Source: an uncultured Alphaproteobacteria bacterium (lineage in GTDB: Bacteria > Pseudomonadota > Alphaproteobacteria > HIMB59 > GCA-002718135). From it: a stretch of 64,000 nucleotides of DNA. A model generated the notes under the pieces. The model did not search any database, had not been told where the DNA came from, and was given only the letters and a program-made list of their open reading frames with translations. Shown here piece after piece: positions 1 through 8,373 of this stretch (position 1 is its first letter; the number at the start of each line of letters is the position of its first letter). Both the position numbers and the translations under genes were made by a program. Where the stretch lies: assembly GCA_902576125.1 (NCBI GenBank), contig CACGUF010000001.1:62001-126000 (forward strand). The letters are read 5' to 3'.

Positions 1-2
1 AC

Positions 3-668
3 AGAGAAATGTGGAACACTGTACCTATGTTAGGACGATATATATTCAATAGTTTTTTCCTGGCATCATCTGTAGCAATTTTAACTTTACTTTTTGTCAT
101 TCCTGCAGCTTATTCATATGCACGATTTAATTTTCCTTTTAAAAATTCTTCTTTGTATATTTTACTAGCAATTAATATGTTCTCTGGAGCTGTTTTATTA
201 ATTCCTTTATATAAAGTACTTAGAACATTTGGACTTTTGAACAGTTATCAAGCGATGATTGTTCCTGGAGTTGCTTTTTTAATACCCACATCAATATGGT
301 TATTAAAATCTTATTTTGAAAAAATACCTGTAGATCTTGAAGAAGCAGCTTTTGTTGACGGTGCTTCAAGAGTTCAAATTTTAAGACATATTATAGCTCC
401 TTTAAGTACTCCAGGATTAGTTGTTGTTGGTATCTATGCATTCATAGGTGCTTATGCTCAACAATTCTTATTTGCTATCACTTTTAACCAAAAAAAAGAA
501 TACATGCCTATTCCATCCGGATTATATGAGTTTATTGGTTATACTACGGTAAAATGGAATGAAATGATGGCAGCATCACTTGTAGGAATAGCCCCTGTTT
601 TAATTGTCTTTTTATTTCTTCAAAAATATATTGTGGAAGGATTAACCTCAGGAGCGGTAAAAAACTAG
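3..668 (+). CDS. Carbohydrate ABC transporter permease, MalG type (5' end outside window)
   Basis: Inner-membrane permease subunit of a sugar importer. The frame is open to the left edge of the window (codons AGA GAA precede the first visible ATG at position 9), so the true start lies upstream and roughly the first 50-60 residues of a usual 270-280-residue MalG protein are missing. About five hydrophobic segments are visible. The EAA loop that docks on the ATPase reads EEAAFVDGASRVQ, followed by an I-x-x-P element, around residues 112-130. The protein ends in GLTSGAVKN, a typical MalG/UgpE tail. It is followed 72 bases later by its binding protein. The partner permease and ATPase are probably upstream. 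The substrate is not known from this gene; the nagA neighbourhood suggests an amino sugar (inference). Confidence 0.9.
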   Translation, partial: REMWNTVPMLGRYIFNSFFLASSVAILTLLFVIPAAYSYARFNFPFKNSSLYILLAINMFSGAVLLIPLYKVLRTFGLLNSYQAMIVPGVAFLIPTSIWLLKSYFEKIPVDLEEAAFVDGASRVQILRHIIAPLSTPGLVVVGIYAFIGAYAQQFLFAITFNQKKEYMPIPSGLYEFIGYTTVKWNEMMAASLVGIAPVLIVFLFLQKYIVEGLTSGAVKN

Positions 669-740
669 CCTTAAACAGTAAAACAACCTTGATCAGTATT
701 ACAACTTAATGTTAAGTGTTTTATAAATAATGGAGGAAAT

Positions 741-1952
741 ATGAATTTAAAAAAACTATCTTCATTTCTTATAATTTCAATATTTTCACTTACTGGTTTT
801 AAATCTTTTGCAGCTGATGTGCATGGGGTTTTTTGTGGTAGTGATCTTAGACCTAATTACGTAGAAATAGCTGATGAGTATATGAAAAACAATCCTGGCG
901 TTAATGTAACATTAGAGGCTGTTCCTTGGGGTACTTGTCAGGATAAAGTAATAAATCTTGCAATTGCAGGAGATCCAGTTGCATTTTCTTATGTAGGCTC
1001 AAGAACTTTAAAAGGCCTTGCAGAGAATGGACATATTTTAGAAACAAATATCCCTGCCTCTCAACAAGCAATGTATCAACCAGGTATTTTAAATACAGTT
1101 ACTCATATGGGCAAAACTTGGGGTTTCCCTCACGCATTTTCAACTAAAGCTCTTTTCATGAATTGTGGTTTACTAGAGCAAGCAGGTGTTGCATGTGAAG
1201 GGCCTCAAACATGGGATGAATTATATTCAATGGCTGAAGCTGTTACAAATAATGTTGCTGGAGTTGCTGGTATTGGTTTAGCAGGTAAAGATTTTGATAA
1301 TACAATGCACCAATTCTTAAACTATCTTTATAGTAATGGAGGACAAGTTATTGATCCTTTAAGTAATGAGATAACTCTTGATTCATCTAACACAGTTGAA
1401 GCTCTAGAGTTTTATGGAAAACTTGCAAATGTAGCTCAAGAAGGTCCATTAGCTTGGGAGAGATCTCAACTTACTGAATTATTTAATGATGAAAAAATTG
1501 CTATGTATATTAATGGCCCTTGGGGAAGAGGTCAGCATAAGGAAGGATTAGATGTAAGTACAGTTAGAATTCCTGCCGGACCACAAGGTAGTCAAGGTAC
1601 TTTATTAATCACAGATAGTATTGCTGTTTTCAACAATACTGGCGTTGAAGATCATGCAATGGCATTAGCAAGTATAATTTCATCAGGTGATTCTCAATAC
1701 AGCTTAGATACTGATTGGGGCTTAACTCCAATCATGCAGTATCCACAAATTGGAAAAGTTGCACCATACAATGAGGATTATTGGATGATGTTTATTGATG
1801 CAATTGGTGATGGTGGTCCTGAGCCGCTATTTGTAGATTATAAAGCTTTCCAAGCTGTTATGAATTCAATGATCCAAGGAGCAATTCTTGAAGAAGGTGA
1901 TCCTGCAGATTTAGTTGCTGAAGCAGCTGAAGAATTGGAAGAATATAAATAA
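741..1952 (+). CDS. Sugar ABC transporter substrate-binding protein
   Basis: Periplasmic extracellular solute-binding protein, family 1 (MalE/UgpB-like), 403 residues, the usual length. The N-terminus is a signal peptide: Lys at positions 4-5, a hydrophobic stretch, then a likely cut after SFA near residue 24. The start is backed by a strong ribosome site, GGAGGAAAT, just before the ATG. The mature part shows the family layout, with an aromatic-rich region (NGPWGRG) near residue 258 and an acidic C-terminus. It follows the permease and precedes amino-sugar genes, so its ligand may be N-acetylglucosamine or a chitin fragment, but no residue proves this. A perfect hairpin follows the stop codon, as in many operons where binding protein is made in excess of the permeases. 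Confidence 0.92.
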   Translation: MNLKKLSSFLIISIFSLTGFKSFAADVHGVFCGSDLRPNYVEIADEYMKNNPGVNVTLEAVPWGTCQDKVINLAIAGDPVAFSYVGSRTLKGLAENGHILETNIPASQQAMYQPGILNTVTHMGKTWGFPHAFSTKALFMNCGLLEQAGVACEGPQTWDELYSMAEAVTNNVAGVAGIGLAGKDFDNTMHQFLNYLYSNGGQVIDPLSNEITLDSSNTVEALEFYGKLANVAQEGPLAWERSQLTELFNDEKIAMYINGPWGRGQHKEGLDVSTVRIPAGPQGSQGTLLITDSIAVFNNTGVEDHAMALASIISSGDSQYSLDTDWGLTPIMQYPQIGKVAPYNEDYWMMFIDAIGDGGPEPLFVDYKAFQAVMNSMIQGAILEEGDPADLVAEAAEELEEYK

Positions 1953-1963
1953 ACTATATAAAT

Positions 1964-1986
1964 GCTGGGGCATTAGAAGCCCCAGC
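1964..1986 (+). terminator. Intercistronic hairpin after the binding-protein gene
   Basis: Perfect 8-bp GC-rich stem (GCTGGGGC, 7-base loop ATTAGAA, GCCCCAGC), 11 bases after the stop codon of the binding-protein gene. A short T run (1999-2003) lies 12 bases after the stem, too far for a classical intrinsic terminator, and the next gene starts at 2006. It more likely protects the 3' end of the upstream message or gives partial termination, raising binding protein over the downstream enzymes. Confidence 0.7.
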
Positions 1987-2005
1987 AGACTCTCCAACTT
2001 TTTAT

Positions 2006-2734
2006 ATGAGTAGATTAACTAATAATTATTTATCTAAGATTAACTTAATATTAAATAAAATATTAAAAGAAGATAAAAATAAAATAATAACTAGTGCTAA
2101 ACTTATAAGAGATTCATATAAAAAAGGTGGACAGTTATATATTTTTGGAACTGGACACTCACGACTGTTAGGAGAAGAAGCTTTTCATAGAGCAGGGGGT
2201 TTTGCAGCAGCTTGTCCAATACGAGACGACAATTTGACTTTTAAAAAAGGAGCAAAAAAAGCCACTTCTTTAGAAAGAACCCCAAATATTGCAAAGAAAG
2301 CTCTAAGCAAATACAAAATTACCAATAAAGATGTGATGATGATTGTTTCTAATTCTGGTGTGAATCATGCACCAGTAGAAGCAGCAGTGATAGCAAAAGA
2401 AAAAAAAATTAAAACTATTGCAGTTACTTCAGTCAAATTTTCAAAAAAAGCACCACTATCAAAGTTAAATAAAAGATTATATGAAATAGTTGATGTTTTT
2501 ATTGATAATAAAATTCCACCTGGTGACTCAATTATAAATATCAACAAATTTAGTGTAGGACCAGCATCCACTATTACTGGATCATTCATATTAAATTCAA
2601 TATTAATAGAGGTAGCTAATATGTTAAAAACAGAAAAAGTTTTTCCTTTTTATATCAGCTCAAATATGCCAAATGCTAATAAAAATAATAATAAACTTGA
2701 GAATAAATTTAGAAAAATTAATCCACATTTATAA
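2006..2734 (+). CDS. SIS-domain sugar-phosphate protein, UPF0309 family
   Basis: Cytosolic sugar-isomerase (SIS) fold protein of 242 residues, the length of the UPF0309 group. The N-terminal helix pair is followed by the phosphosugar-binding core, GTGHSRLLGEEAFHRAGG around residues 48-65 and VSNSGVNHAPVE around 113-124, matching the S-x-S-G type loops that hold the phosphate. UPF0309 proteins commonly sit with sugar ABC transporters and N-acetyl-sugar genes. The exact reaction is unsettled; isomerase or MurNAc/GlcNAc-phosphate handling is possible. It lies directly ahead of nagA with 23 bases between, so the two are probably co-transcribed. The start at 2006 has only a weak ribosome site, which fits translation from the operon message. 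Confidence 0.8.
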   Translation: MSRLTNNYLSKINLILNKILKEDKNKIITSAKLIRDSYKKGGQLYIFGTGHSRLLGEEAFHRAGGFAAACPIRDDNLTFKKGAKKATSLERTPNIAKKALSKYKITNKDVMMIVSNSGVNHAPVEAAVIAKEKKIKTIAVTSVKFSKKAPLSKLNKRLYEIVDVFIDNKIPPGDSIININKFSVGPASTITGSFILNSILIEVANMLKTEKVFPFYISSNMPNANKNNNKLENKFRKINPHL

Positions 2735-2757
2735 TTTTATTAAAAAAAGGTAACAAA

Positions 2758-3837
2758 TTGAAATCAATAAAAGGCAATATAATTAATTTTGATGAATCGT
2801 TTTATGGTGAAATAATTTTTGATGAAAAAATTAGTAAAATTAATAGAGTAGAAAAAAAGTCAGATGATTTTATTATACCTGGTTTTATTGATTTGCATTG
2901 TCATGGAGCAAATGGTTTTGACACAATGGATGGTTGGAACTCGATAAAAAAAATGACAGAATATCATTTAAAAAAAGGAACTACCTCAATATTGCCAACT
3001 ACTTGGACTAGCACTTTTGATCATACTTTTGAGGCACTTAAAGAATTTGAAAATTACAAAAAAATTAATTCTAATATTTTAGGGGTACATCTTGAAGGTC
3101 CATTCATTAACCCAAATAAACTTGGGGCTCAACCACCACTAGCTATCAATCCATCTATTGATTTTATAAATAAATTACAAGAATTAGCACCGATAAAAGT
3201 AATTACTCTTGCACCAGAGTTAGACAACATGGAGAATTTTATAGAAGAAATAAATAATCATGGCATTAAAATTCAGATAGGGCATTCTCTTGCTGATTAT
3301 AATTGTTGTGCTAAATTTATGAGCAAATATGAAATAGGTTTTACTCATCTTTATAATGCAATGTCTGGAAATCATCATAGGAATCCAGGAGTTCTTGCTG
3401 CAGCATTAGATTTAGGATCATTTGCTGAAATTATATGTGATTTTAATCATGTTAGCAAAGAGTCAATTAAGATTGCAAAAAAATGTATTGAAAATTTATA
3501 TGCAGTTACAGACTCTATGGGAGCAACAGGATTAGAAAATGGTATTTACAATTTTTTTAATACAGAGGTTGAAAAAAAAGATAAAATTGCTGTTTTAGAA
3601 GGAACAAATTCGTTAGCTGGAAGCATAATTAATATGCATGATACTTTTTTAAATCTAAAACAATTAAACTTTTTATTAAATGATATAGTTAAAATGACAA
3701 GTTTCAATGCAGCAAAATACTTAGGTATAGAAGATTTGGGATATTTGGGTAAAAATAAAATTTCAAATATTTTAGTTCTTGATAAAAATTTTAATTTAAA
3801 AGAAATATATTTAAATGGAATTAAAATTAATGAATAA
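2758..3837 (+). CDS. nagA: N-acetylglucosamine-6-phosphate deacetylase
   Basis: Amidohydrolase that removes acetate from GlcNAc-6-phosphate to give glucosamine-6-phosphate in the cytosol. The 359-residue length is normal for NagA. Motifs in order: PGFIDLHCHGANGFDTMD (metal HxH and substrate loop, about residues 42-59), GVHLEGPFINPNKLGA (metal Glu, about 114-129), QIGHSLADY (metal His), FTHLYNAMSG (metal His) and AVTDSMGATG (catalytic Asp). All expected ligands are present, so the enzyme should be active. The start is TTG at 2758, preceded by AAAGGT. It overlaps the next gene by eight bases (ATGAATAA), a sign of translational coupling. Confidence 0.95.
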   Translation: MKSIKGNIINFDESFYGEIIFDEKISKINRVEKKSDDFIIPGFIDLHCHGANGFDTMDGWNSIKKMTEYHLKKGTTSILPTTWTSTFDHTFEALKEFENYKKINSNILGVHLEGPFINPNKLGAQPPLAINPSIDFINKLQELAPIKVITLAPELDNMENFIEEINNHGIKIQIGHSLADYNCCAKFMSKYEIGFTHLYNAMSGNHHRNPGVLAAALDLGSFAEIICDFNHVSKESIKIAKKCIENLYAVTDSMGATGLENGIYNFFNTEVEKKDKIAVLEGTNSLAGSIINMHDTFLNLKQLNFLLNDIVKMTSFNAAKYLGIEDLGYLGKNKISNILVLDKNFNLKEIYLNGIKINE

Positions 3838-4852
3838 ATCACAAGTATTAAATGAAGCTTTAAGCATACCAACAGTAATTGAAAATTTTTCTAATATTGA
3901 CAATAATCCTTATTCAGAAATTTCTAATTTAATTAATCAAAAAAAAATAAAATATGTAGTTACAGTTGCTAGAGGTACTTCTGATTGTGCTGCTTTATAT
4001 AGTTCATATATTTTTGCTAAGTATCTAGGTTTGCCATCTTATAGTATGCCACCTTCTATAATTACTCTTGAAAATTCTACGTTTAATTTTACTGATGCTT
4101 TAGTTATAGTAATATCTCAGTCAGGAAAAAGTAAAGATTTAATAGAATGTGAAAAACAATGCAGATCTATGGGAGCAAAAACTATTTTAATTTCTAACAA
4201 TGAAAAAAGCCCGATTGTAAATGAAACAAATTATTTTTTTAATATGTTTGCTGGTGAAGAAAAAAGTGTTGCAGCAACTAAATCATTCGTACAAACATTA
4301 TTAATTTTAATCAAACTTGTTTTTTTTATTAAAGGCAAGAAAGATATTAATGATAATATTAAGAAATTAGGTCAAATGCTTATTGAAGACTCTGACAATC
4401 ATTGGGATCCAAATATCGTTAACAATCAGGTCAATGCAGGTTTTATAATTGGTAGAGGTGTTGGCTTTGCATTATCAAATGAAATTTCTCTTAAGTTTAA
4501 AGAGTTATGTCAAGAAATGATAGAGCCTTTTAGTAGCGCAGAAGTAATGCATGGTCCTAAAAGCCTTATACAAGATTCGTTTAAATTATTTATATTGAGT
4601 ATGAATGATAAAAGTGGCAAAACTGTAGAAAAAGACAGTGAGGAAATAGCAAATTACACAAATTTAATTTTCAAAATATCTTCAAAAAATAACTCTGATA
4701 ACAGTTTTTTCTATCAATCTTCTGATGTATCTGAATTTGACTCAATTGTAATTATGACAAAGTTTTACCCTTGGATCGTAAAATACGCTCAATTAAAAGG
4801 ACTCGATCCTGACAATCCTAGATATTTAACAAAAGTTACTCAAACTTATTAA
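3830..4852 (+). CDS. SIS-domain aminosugar isomerase, NagB-II / AgaS-like glucosamine-6-phosphate deaminase
   Basis: Protein of 340 residues with two SIS domains, like the isomerase half of GlmS but without the glutaminase half. Phosphosugar-loop motifs are VARGTSDCAAL (near 45-55), VISQSGKSKDL (near 98-108) and AEVMHGPKSLI, the conserved E-x-x-H-G-P of GlmS and NagB-II. The C-terminal lobe, LKGLDPDNPRYLTKVTQT, is typical of this group. Directly after nagA, the likely job is conversion of glucosamine-6-phosphate to fructose-6-phosphate plus ammonia. I chose ATG 3830 rather than the in-frame ATG at 3815 because it gives a compact ATGAATAA overlap with nagA. No classical NagB (PF01182) is seen in this window, which supports this role by replacement. 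Confidence 0.85.
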   Translation: MNKSQVLNEALSIPTVIENFSNIDNNPYSEISNLINQKKIKYVVTVARGTSDCAALYSSYIFAKYLGLPSYSMPPSIITLENSTFNFTDALVIVISQSGKSKDLIECEKQCRSMGAKTILISNNEKSPIVNETNYFFNMFAGEEKSVAATKSFVQTLLILIKLVFFIKGKKDINDNIKKLGQMLIEDSDNHWDPNIVNNQVNAGFIIGRGVGFALSNEISLKFKELCQEMIEPFSSAEVMHGPKSLIQDSFKLFILSMNDKSGKTVEKDSEEIANYTNLIFKISSKNNSDNSFFYQSSDVSEFDSIVIMTKFYPWIVKYAQLKGLDPDNPRYLTKVTQTY

Positions 4853-4856
4853 GATT

Positions 4857-6476
4857 TTGAAAAATTTTGACATAGTTATAGTTGGTGCTGGTTCAGCTGG
4901 ATGTATTGTAACTAATCAAATAATAAATAATACTAATTTAAAAGTTCTCTTAATAGAGGCAGGACCAAGTGATAATAATCCTGCTATTCAAATTCCCCTT
5001 GGTTATGGAATGACTTTTTTTAATAAAAAAATGAATTGGAATTTTTATTCTGAAAAACAAAAAAAATTAAATAATAGAGAGATATATTATCCCCGAGGCA
5101 AAGTAGTTGGAGGTTCTGGATCAATTAATGCAATGATATATGCTCGTGGTTTAAAAACTGATTTCGAAAACTGGAATTTAAATCAAAGTTGGTCTTGGAA
5201 AAATATTAAAGATACTTATGAAAAAATTGAAGTACCAATTAAAGTTAAATCAAAAAAAATTCCTATAAATAAAATACCTGTTAATGATGTAAGCAATCAA
5301 CATCATTCAATATTAAAAAATTTTTTTACTGCAGCAAATGATTTTCATTTTCAATTTAATAGTCCATTAAATAGTTCTATTGAGGATCAAGTAGGTAATT
5401 ATAATGTTAACATTATTAATGGTTTTAGAGCTTCTTCAGCAAAAATTTTTCTAAAACCAATTAAATATCATCCAAATCTTACTATTTTAACTAATACTGA
5501 AGTTTTAAAATTGAATTTTGAAAATAAAAAAATATCAAGTTTAAAAATTAAACACAAAAATAAAATAATTGTAATTAAACCCAACATAGGCACTATACTA
5601 TCAAGTGGCTCTATAATGACTCCATATCTCTTACTTAAATCTGGAATTGGGAAGGCAGACGAATTACGTCAATACAATATACCTGTTCAATTAAACAGCC
5701 CTCATGTAGGTAAAAACTTTCAGGATCATTTAGGTTTAGATTATTTATATAAAACTCACATACCAACATTAAATGACGAATTAGGCACTTGGACTGGCAG
5801 AATTAAAACAGTTTTAAAATACTTTTATAATAGAAAAGGACCTTTATCTTTAAGCCTCAATCAAGGAGGCGGATATATTAATTGGAAATCTTTAGATCCT
5901 TTTCCAAATATTCAATTATATTTTAATCCACTGACATATTCAGTATCTTATAAAAATAAAAGACCACTACTTAAGACTGATAAATTTAGTGGTTTTATTA
6001 TAGGCTTTAATTCTTGTAGGCCTAAAAGTTTAGGACAAGTTAAGCTAAGACTTGAAAATGAAGAATATTATCCAAGTATAAACCCAAATTATTTGAGTGA
6101 TGAGAGAGATATTCATGATTTATACTCAGCATTTGATTTTGTACGAAAATTTTCATCTAATAAGCATATTAAAAATATTATTAAAGCACCCATAAATATA
6201 GACCCAATCAATGCAAGTGATAAGGAATTGCTCGATCATTTTAAGTCTATGGCAACTACTATTTATCATCCATGTGGTACTTGCCGTATGAGTAAAGACA
6301 TTAACTCAGGCGTTGTTTCTGATAAATTAAAAGTTCATGGGTTAGAAAATTTATGGATAGTTGATGCATCCATTATGCCTAATATAACTTCAGGTAATAT
6401 CAATGCCCCAGTTATGATGTTATCATATTTATCTAGTAAATTAATTTTAGAACAACTAGAACAATACAATAAATGA
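4857..6476 (+). CDS. GMC-family FAD-dependent oxidoreductase
   Basis: Glucose-methanol-choline oxidoreductase of 539 residues, normal length. The N-terminal FAD-binding site is VIVGAGSAGCIV (residues 7-18). The GMC signature GGSGSINAMIYARG follows near 80-93. The C-terminal catalytic region has HPCGTCRMS (about 475-483) and a later SGNINAP. These enzymes oxidise alcohols or sugars; choline dehydrogenase is the best known, but the position between amino-sugar genes and an enolase-family dehydratase suggests a sugar or sugar alcohol here (inference). The start is TTG at 4857, five bases after the previous stop; there is no ATG nearby that keeps the FAD motif. It overlaps the next gene by four bases (ATGA). 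Confidence 0.88.
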   Translation: MKNFDIVIVGAGSAGCIVTNQIINNTNLKVLLIEAGPSDNNPAIQIPLGYGMTFFNKKMNWNFYSEKQKKLNNREIYYPRGKVVGGSGSINAMIYARGLKTDFENWNLNQSWSWKNIKDTYEKIEVPIKVKSKKIPINKIPVNDVSNQHHSILKNFFTAANDFHFQFNSPLNSSIEDQVGNYNVNIINGFRASSAKIFLKPIKYHPNLTILTNTEVLKLNFENKKISSLKIKHKNKIIVIKPNIGTILSSGSIMTPYLLLKSGIGKADELRQYNIPVQLNSPHVGKNFQDHLGLDYLYKTHIPTLNDELGTWTGRIKTVLKYFYNRKGPLSLSLNQGGGYINWKSLDPFPNIQLYFNPLTYSVSYKNKRPLLKTDKFSGFIIGFNSCRPKSLGQVKLRLENEEYYPSINPNYLSDERDIHDLYSAFDFVRKFSSNKHIKNIIKAPINIDPINASDKELLDHFKSMATTIYHPCGTCRMSKDINSGVVSDKLKVHGLENLWIVDASIMPNITSGNINAPVMMLSYLSSKLILEQLEQYNK

Positions 6477-7576
6477 AAATTAAAAAATTAGAAACCTTTA
6501 CCAAGCCATTTGTTAGTTTTGTTAAAACTACATTAGAAGATGGCTCAGTTGGCTTTGGACAAATGTCAACTTATCATGCAGATATTACTGTACAAATATT
6601 TCACAAACAGGTTGCACCTTGGATTTTGAACAAATCTTGGGAAGATTTTAATGATATTGAAAACTTAGTATTAGAGAAAGAACATAAATTTCCAGGATCA
6701 TACTTATTAAGAGCGATTGCAGGTTTAGATACATCTTTGTGGGATTTAAAAGGCAAAATGCAAAACCAACCAGTTACTTCACTTATAGGAGGAAAGCCTG
6801 GAACCTTGAAAGTTTATGGTTCATCTATGAAGAGAGATATCTCAGCGATTGATGAAGCAGATAGATTTAAGAAACTTTATCAAAAAAAAGGTATTGATGC
6901 TTTTAAATTTAGAATAGGCGCTGAATGTGGAAGAGGCCTTGATGAGTGGGAAGGCAGAACACAAGATATTGTTCAGACAATTAATAAATCATTAGATAAA
7001 TCAGTTAAAAAACTTGTTGATGCAAATAGTTGCTATTCATCAGATCAGGCAATTGAAATTGGAAAACTTTTAGAGGATAATAATGTATCTCATTTTGAGG
7101 AGCCATGTCCCTATTGGGAGCCAGAGCAAACAAAAATAGTTACTGATGCTTTATCGATTGATGTTACAGGAGGTGAACAAGATTGTGATTTGCGTATTTG
7201 GAAAGATATGGTTGATAGAAAAATAGTAAATATCTTTCAACCTGATGTGATGTATTTAGGAGGTTTAACCAGAACCCTTCAAGTTGCAAAAATAATTGAT
7301 GATGGAGGATATATTTGTACACCTCATGCAGCTAATTTATCTCTAGTTACAATTTGTACAATGCATTTACTCAAAGCTATACCAAACGCTGGGCCATATT
7401 TAGAACTATCTATTGAGGGGGAAGATTACTATCCATGGCAGCAGAAATTATTTTTAGATGATCCTTTTGAAGTAAATAATGGCTGTGTTGATATTACTGA
7501 TAAACCTGGATGGGGAGTTGAGATTAATCCAAGTTGGCTAGAGACATCAGAATACAGAGTTTCTGAGATCAGCTAA
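6473..7576 (+). CDS. Mandelate racemase / muconate lactonizing enzyme family protein (likely acid-sugar dehydratase)
   Basis: Enolase-superfamily protein of 367 residues. The metal and catalytic residues line up with the mandelate-racemase subgroup: K145-x-R147 (AFKFRIG), metal ligands D183 (VDANS), E209 (HFEEP) and E235 (GGEQD), then the D258/H285 dyad (QPDVM, TPHAAN). A Lys plus a His-Asp dyad is the arrangement used to take a proton from an acid sugar, so dehydration or epimerisation of an aldonate is likely. The substrate cannot be read. Its gene overlaps the GMC oxidoreductase gene, so an oxidation followed by dehydration is a reasonable paired pathway. It is the last gene of the plus-strand cluster, with no strong terminator before the convergent gene. 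Confidence 0.85.
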   Translation: MKIKKLETFTKPFVSFVKTTLEDGSVGFGQMSTYHADITVQIFHKQVAPWILNKSWEDFNDIENLVLEKEHKFPGSYLLRAIAGLDTSLWDLKGKMQNQPVTSLIGGKPGTLKVYGSSMKRDISAIDEADRFKKLYQKKGIDAFKFRIGAECGRGLDEWEGRTQDIVQTINKSLDKSVKKLVDANSCYSSDQAIEIGKLLEDNNVSHFEEPCPYWEPEQTKIVTDALSIDVTGGEQDCDLRIWKDMVDRKIVNIFQPDVMYLGGLTRTLQVAKIIDDGGYICTPHAANLSLVTICTMHLLKAIPNAGPYLELSIEGEDYYPWQQKLFLDDPFEVNNGCVDITDKPGWGVEINPSWLETSEYRVSEIS

Positions 7577-7590
7577 CTATTTACTTTAAG

Positions 7591-8373
7591 TTAAAATAAA
7601 AAATTATTTAATTTTTGATTAACTGCCTCGGCTTGCTCAATAGTTGCGCCGTGCTTTGCGTTTTTAATAATATATAATTCACTATTATTAATTTCTTTTG
7701 AAATGCCCTCACTCATTAAAGGTGTTGAGCCGACTTCATTTTCACCAGTCATAATTAAAGTAGACATTTTAAAATTTAAGTAGTTTATTTTATATTGATC
7801 AGAATCAACAAAAACTTTGTAGGCAGATAAAAAATCTTCTTTATTTTTTTTTTCTAAAAGACTGTAAAAAAATTTATAAACTTCAGGGTTATTTTTTAAA
7901 AAATCATCTGAAAACCATCTTTTAATGGAATCTATAGTTATGTTAGTGCCGTTTCTAGCAGCACTATAACGATCTTGAACAATTTTAATTTGTTTTTCTG
8001 ATCTTTTAAATACGCTTGCAATCAAAACTAATTTATTTACTCTCTCATAAAATCTCTCTGTAAAATGTTGTGCAATTAGTGCTCCAATTGAAAATCCAAC
8101 AATATTAATTTTATCTGTTTTTATTTCATTGATTAAATTTAATAATTGGTTGCTTAAAATTTCAAAATTTAGTTTTTTATAACCACCATTAGATTGACCA
8201 TGATTGATTAAATCATAGAACAAAACTGGTTGAGAGGTAAAAAATTTTTTTTGTGGATACCACATTGTATTATCCAAACCAACTCCGTGAATAAAAATAG
8301 TAATCGGTTTATCTTTAATATTATTTAATTGATAATAGGTGCCATGGGAGTCTTTAAATTCTTGTAAACTCAT
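7591..8373 (-). CDS. Alpha/beta-fold hydrolase (3-oxoadipate enol-lactonase-like)
   Basis: Cytosolic alpha/beta hydrolase of 260 residues. Visible elements are the oxyanion motif FIHGVGLDNTMW (about 28-39), YDLINHGQS (about 54-62), the nucleophile elbow GFSIGAL with Ser near residue 96, a lid segment in the middle, the acid region MTGENEVG near 209-216 and the catalytic His in KNAKHGATIEQ near the C-terminus. The fold is closest to PcaD/MhpC-type enzymes that cleave lactones or C-C bonds. It overlaps the ThDP-enzyme gene by four bases and is the last gene of a three-gene operon, so it probably acts on a product of the two upstream enzymes. The substrate is unknown. Confidence 0.82.
   Translation of the reverse strand: MSLQEFKDSHGTYYQLNNIKDKPITIFIHGVGLDNTMWYPQKKFFTSQPVLFYDLINHGQSNGGYKKLNFEILSNQLLNLINEIKTDKINIVGFSIGALIAQHFTERFYERVNKLVLIASVFKRSEKQIKIVQDRYSAARNGTNITIDSIKRWFSDDFLKNNPEVYKFFYSLLEKKNKEDFLSAYKVFVDSDQYKINYLNFKMSTLIMTGENEVGSTPLMSEGISKEINNSELYIIKNAKHGATIEQAEAVNQKLNNFLF

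Noticed and set aside
7577-7590. Terminator between the convergent genes at 7576 and 7591
   Set aside because: The gap is 14 bases and no stable stem is visible.
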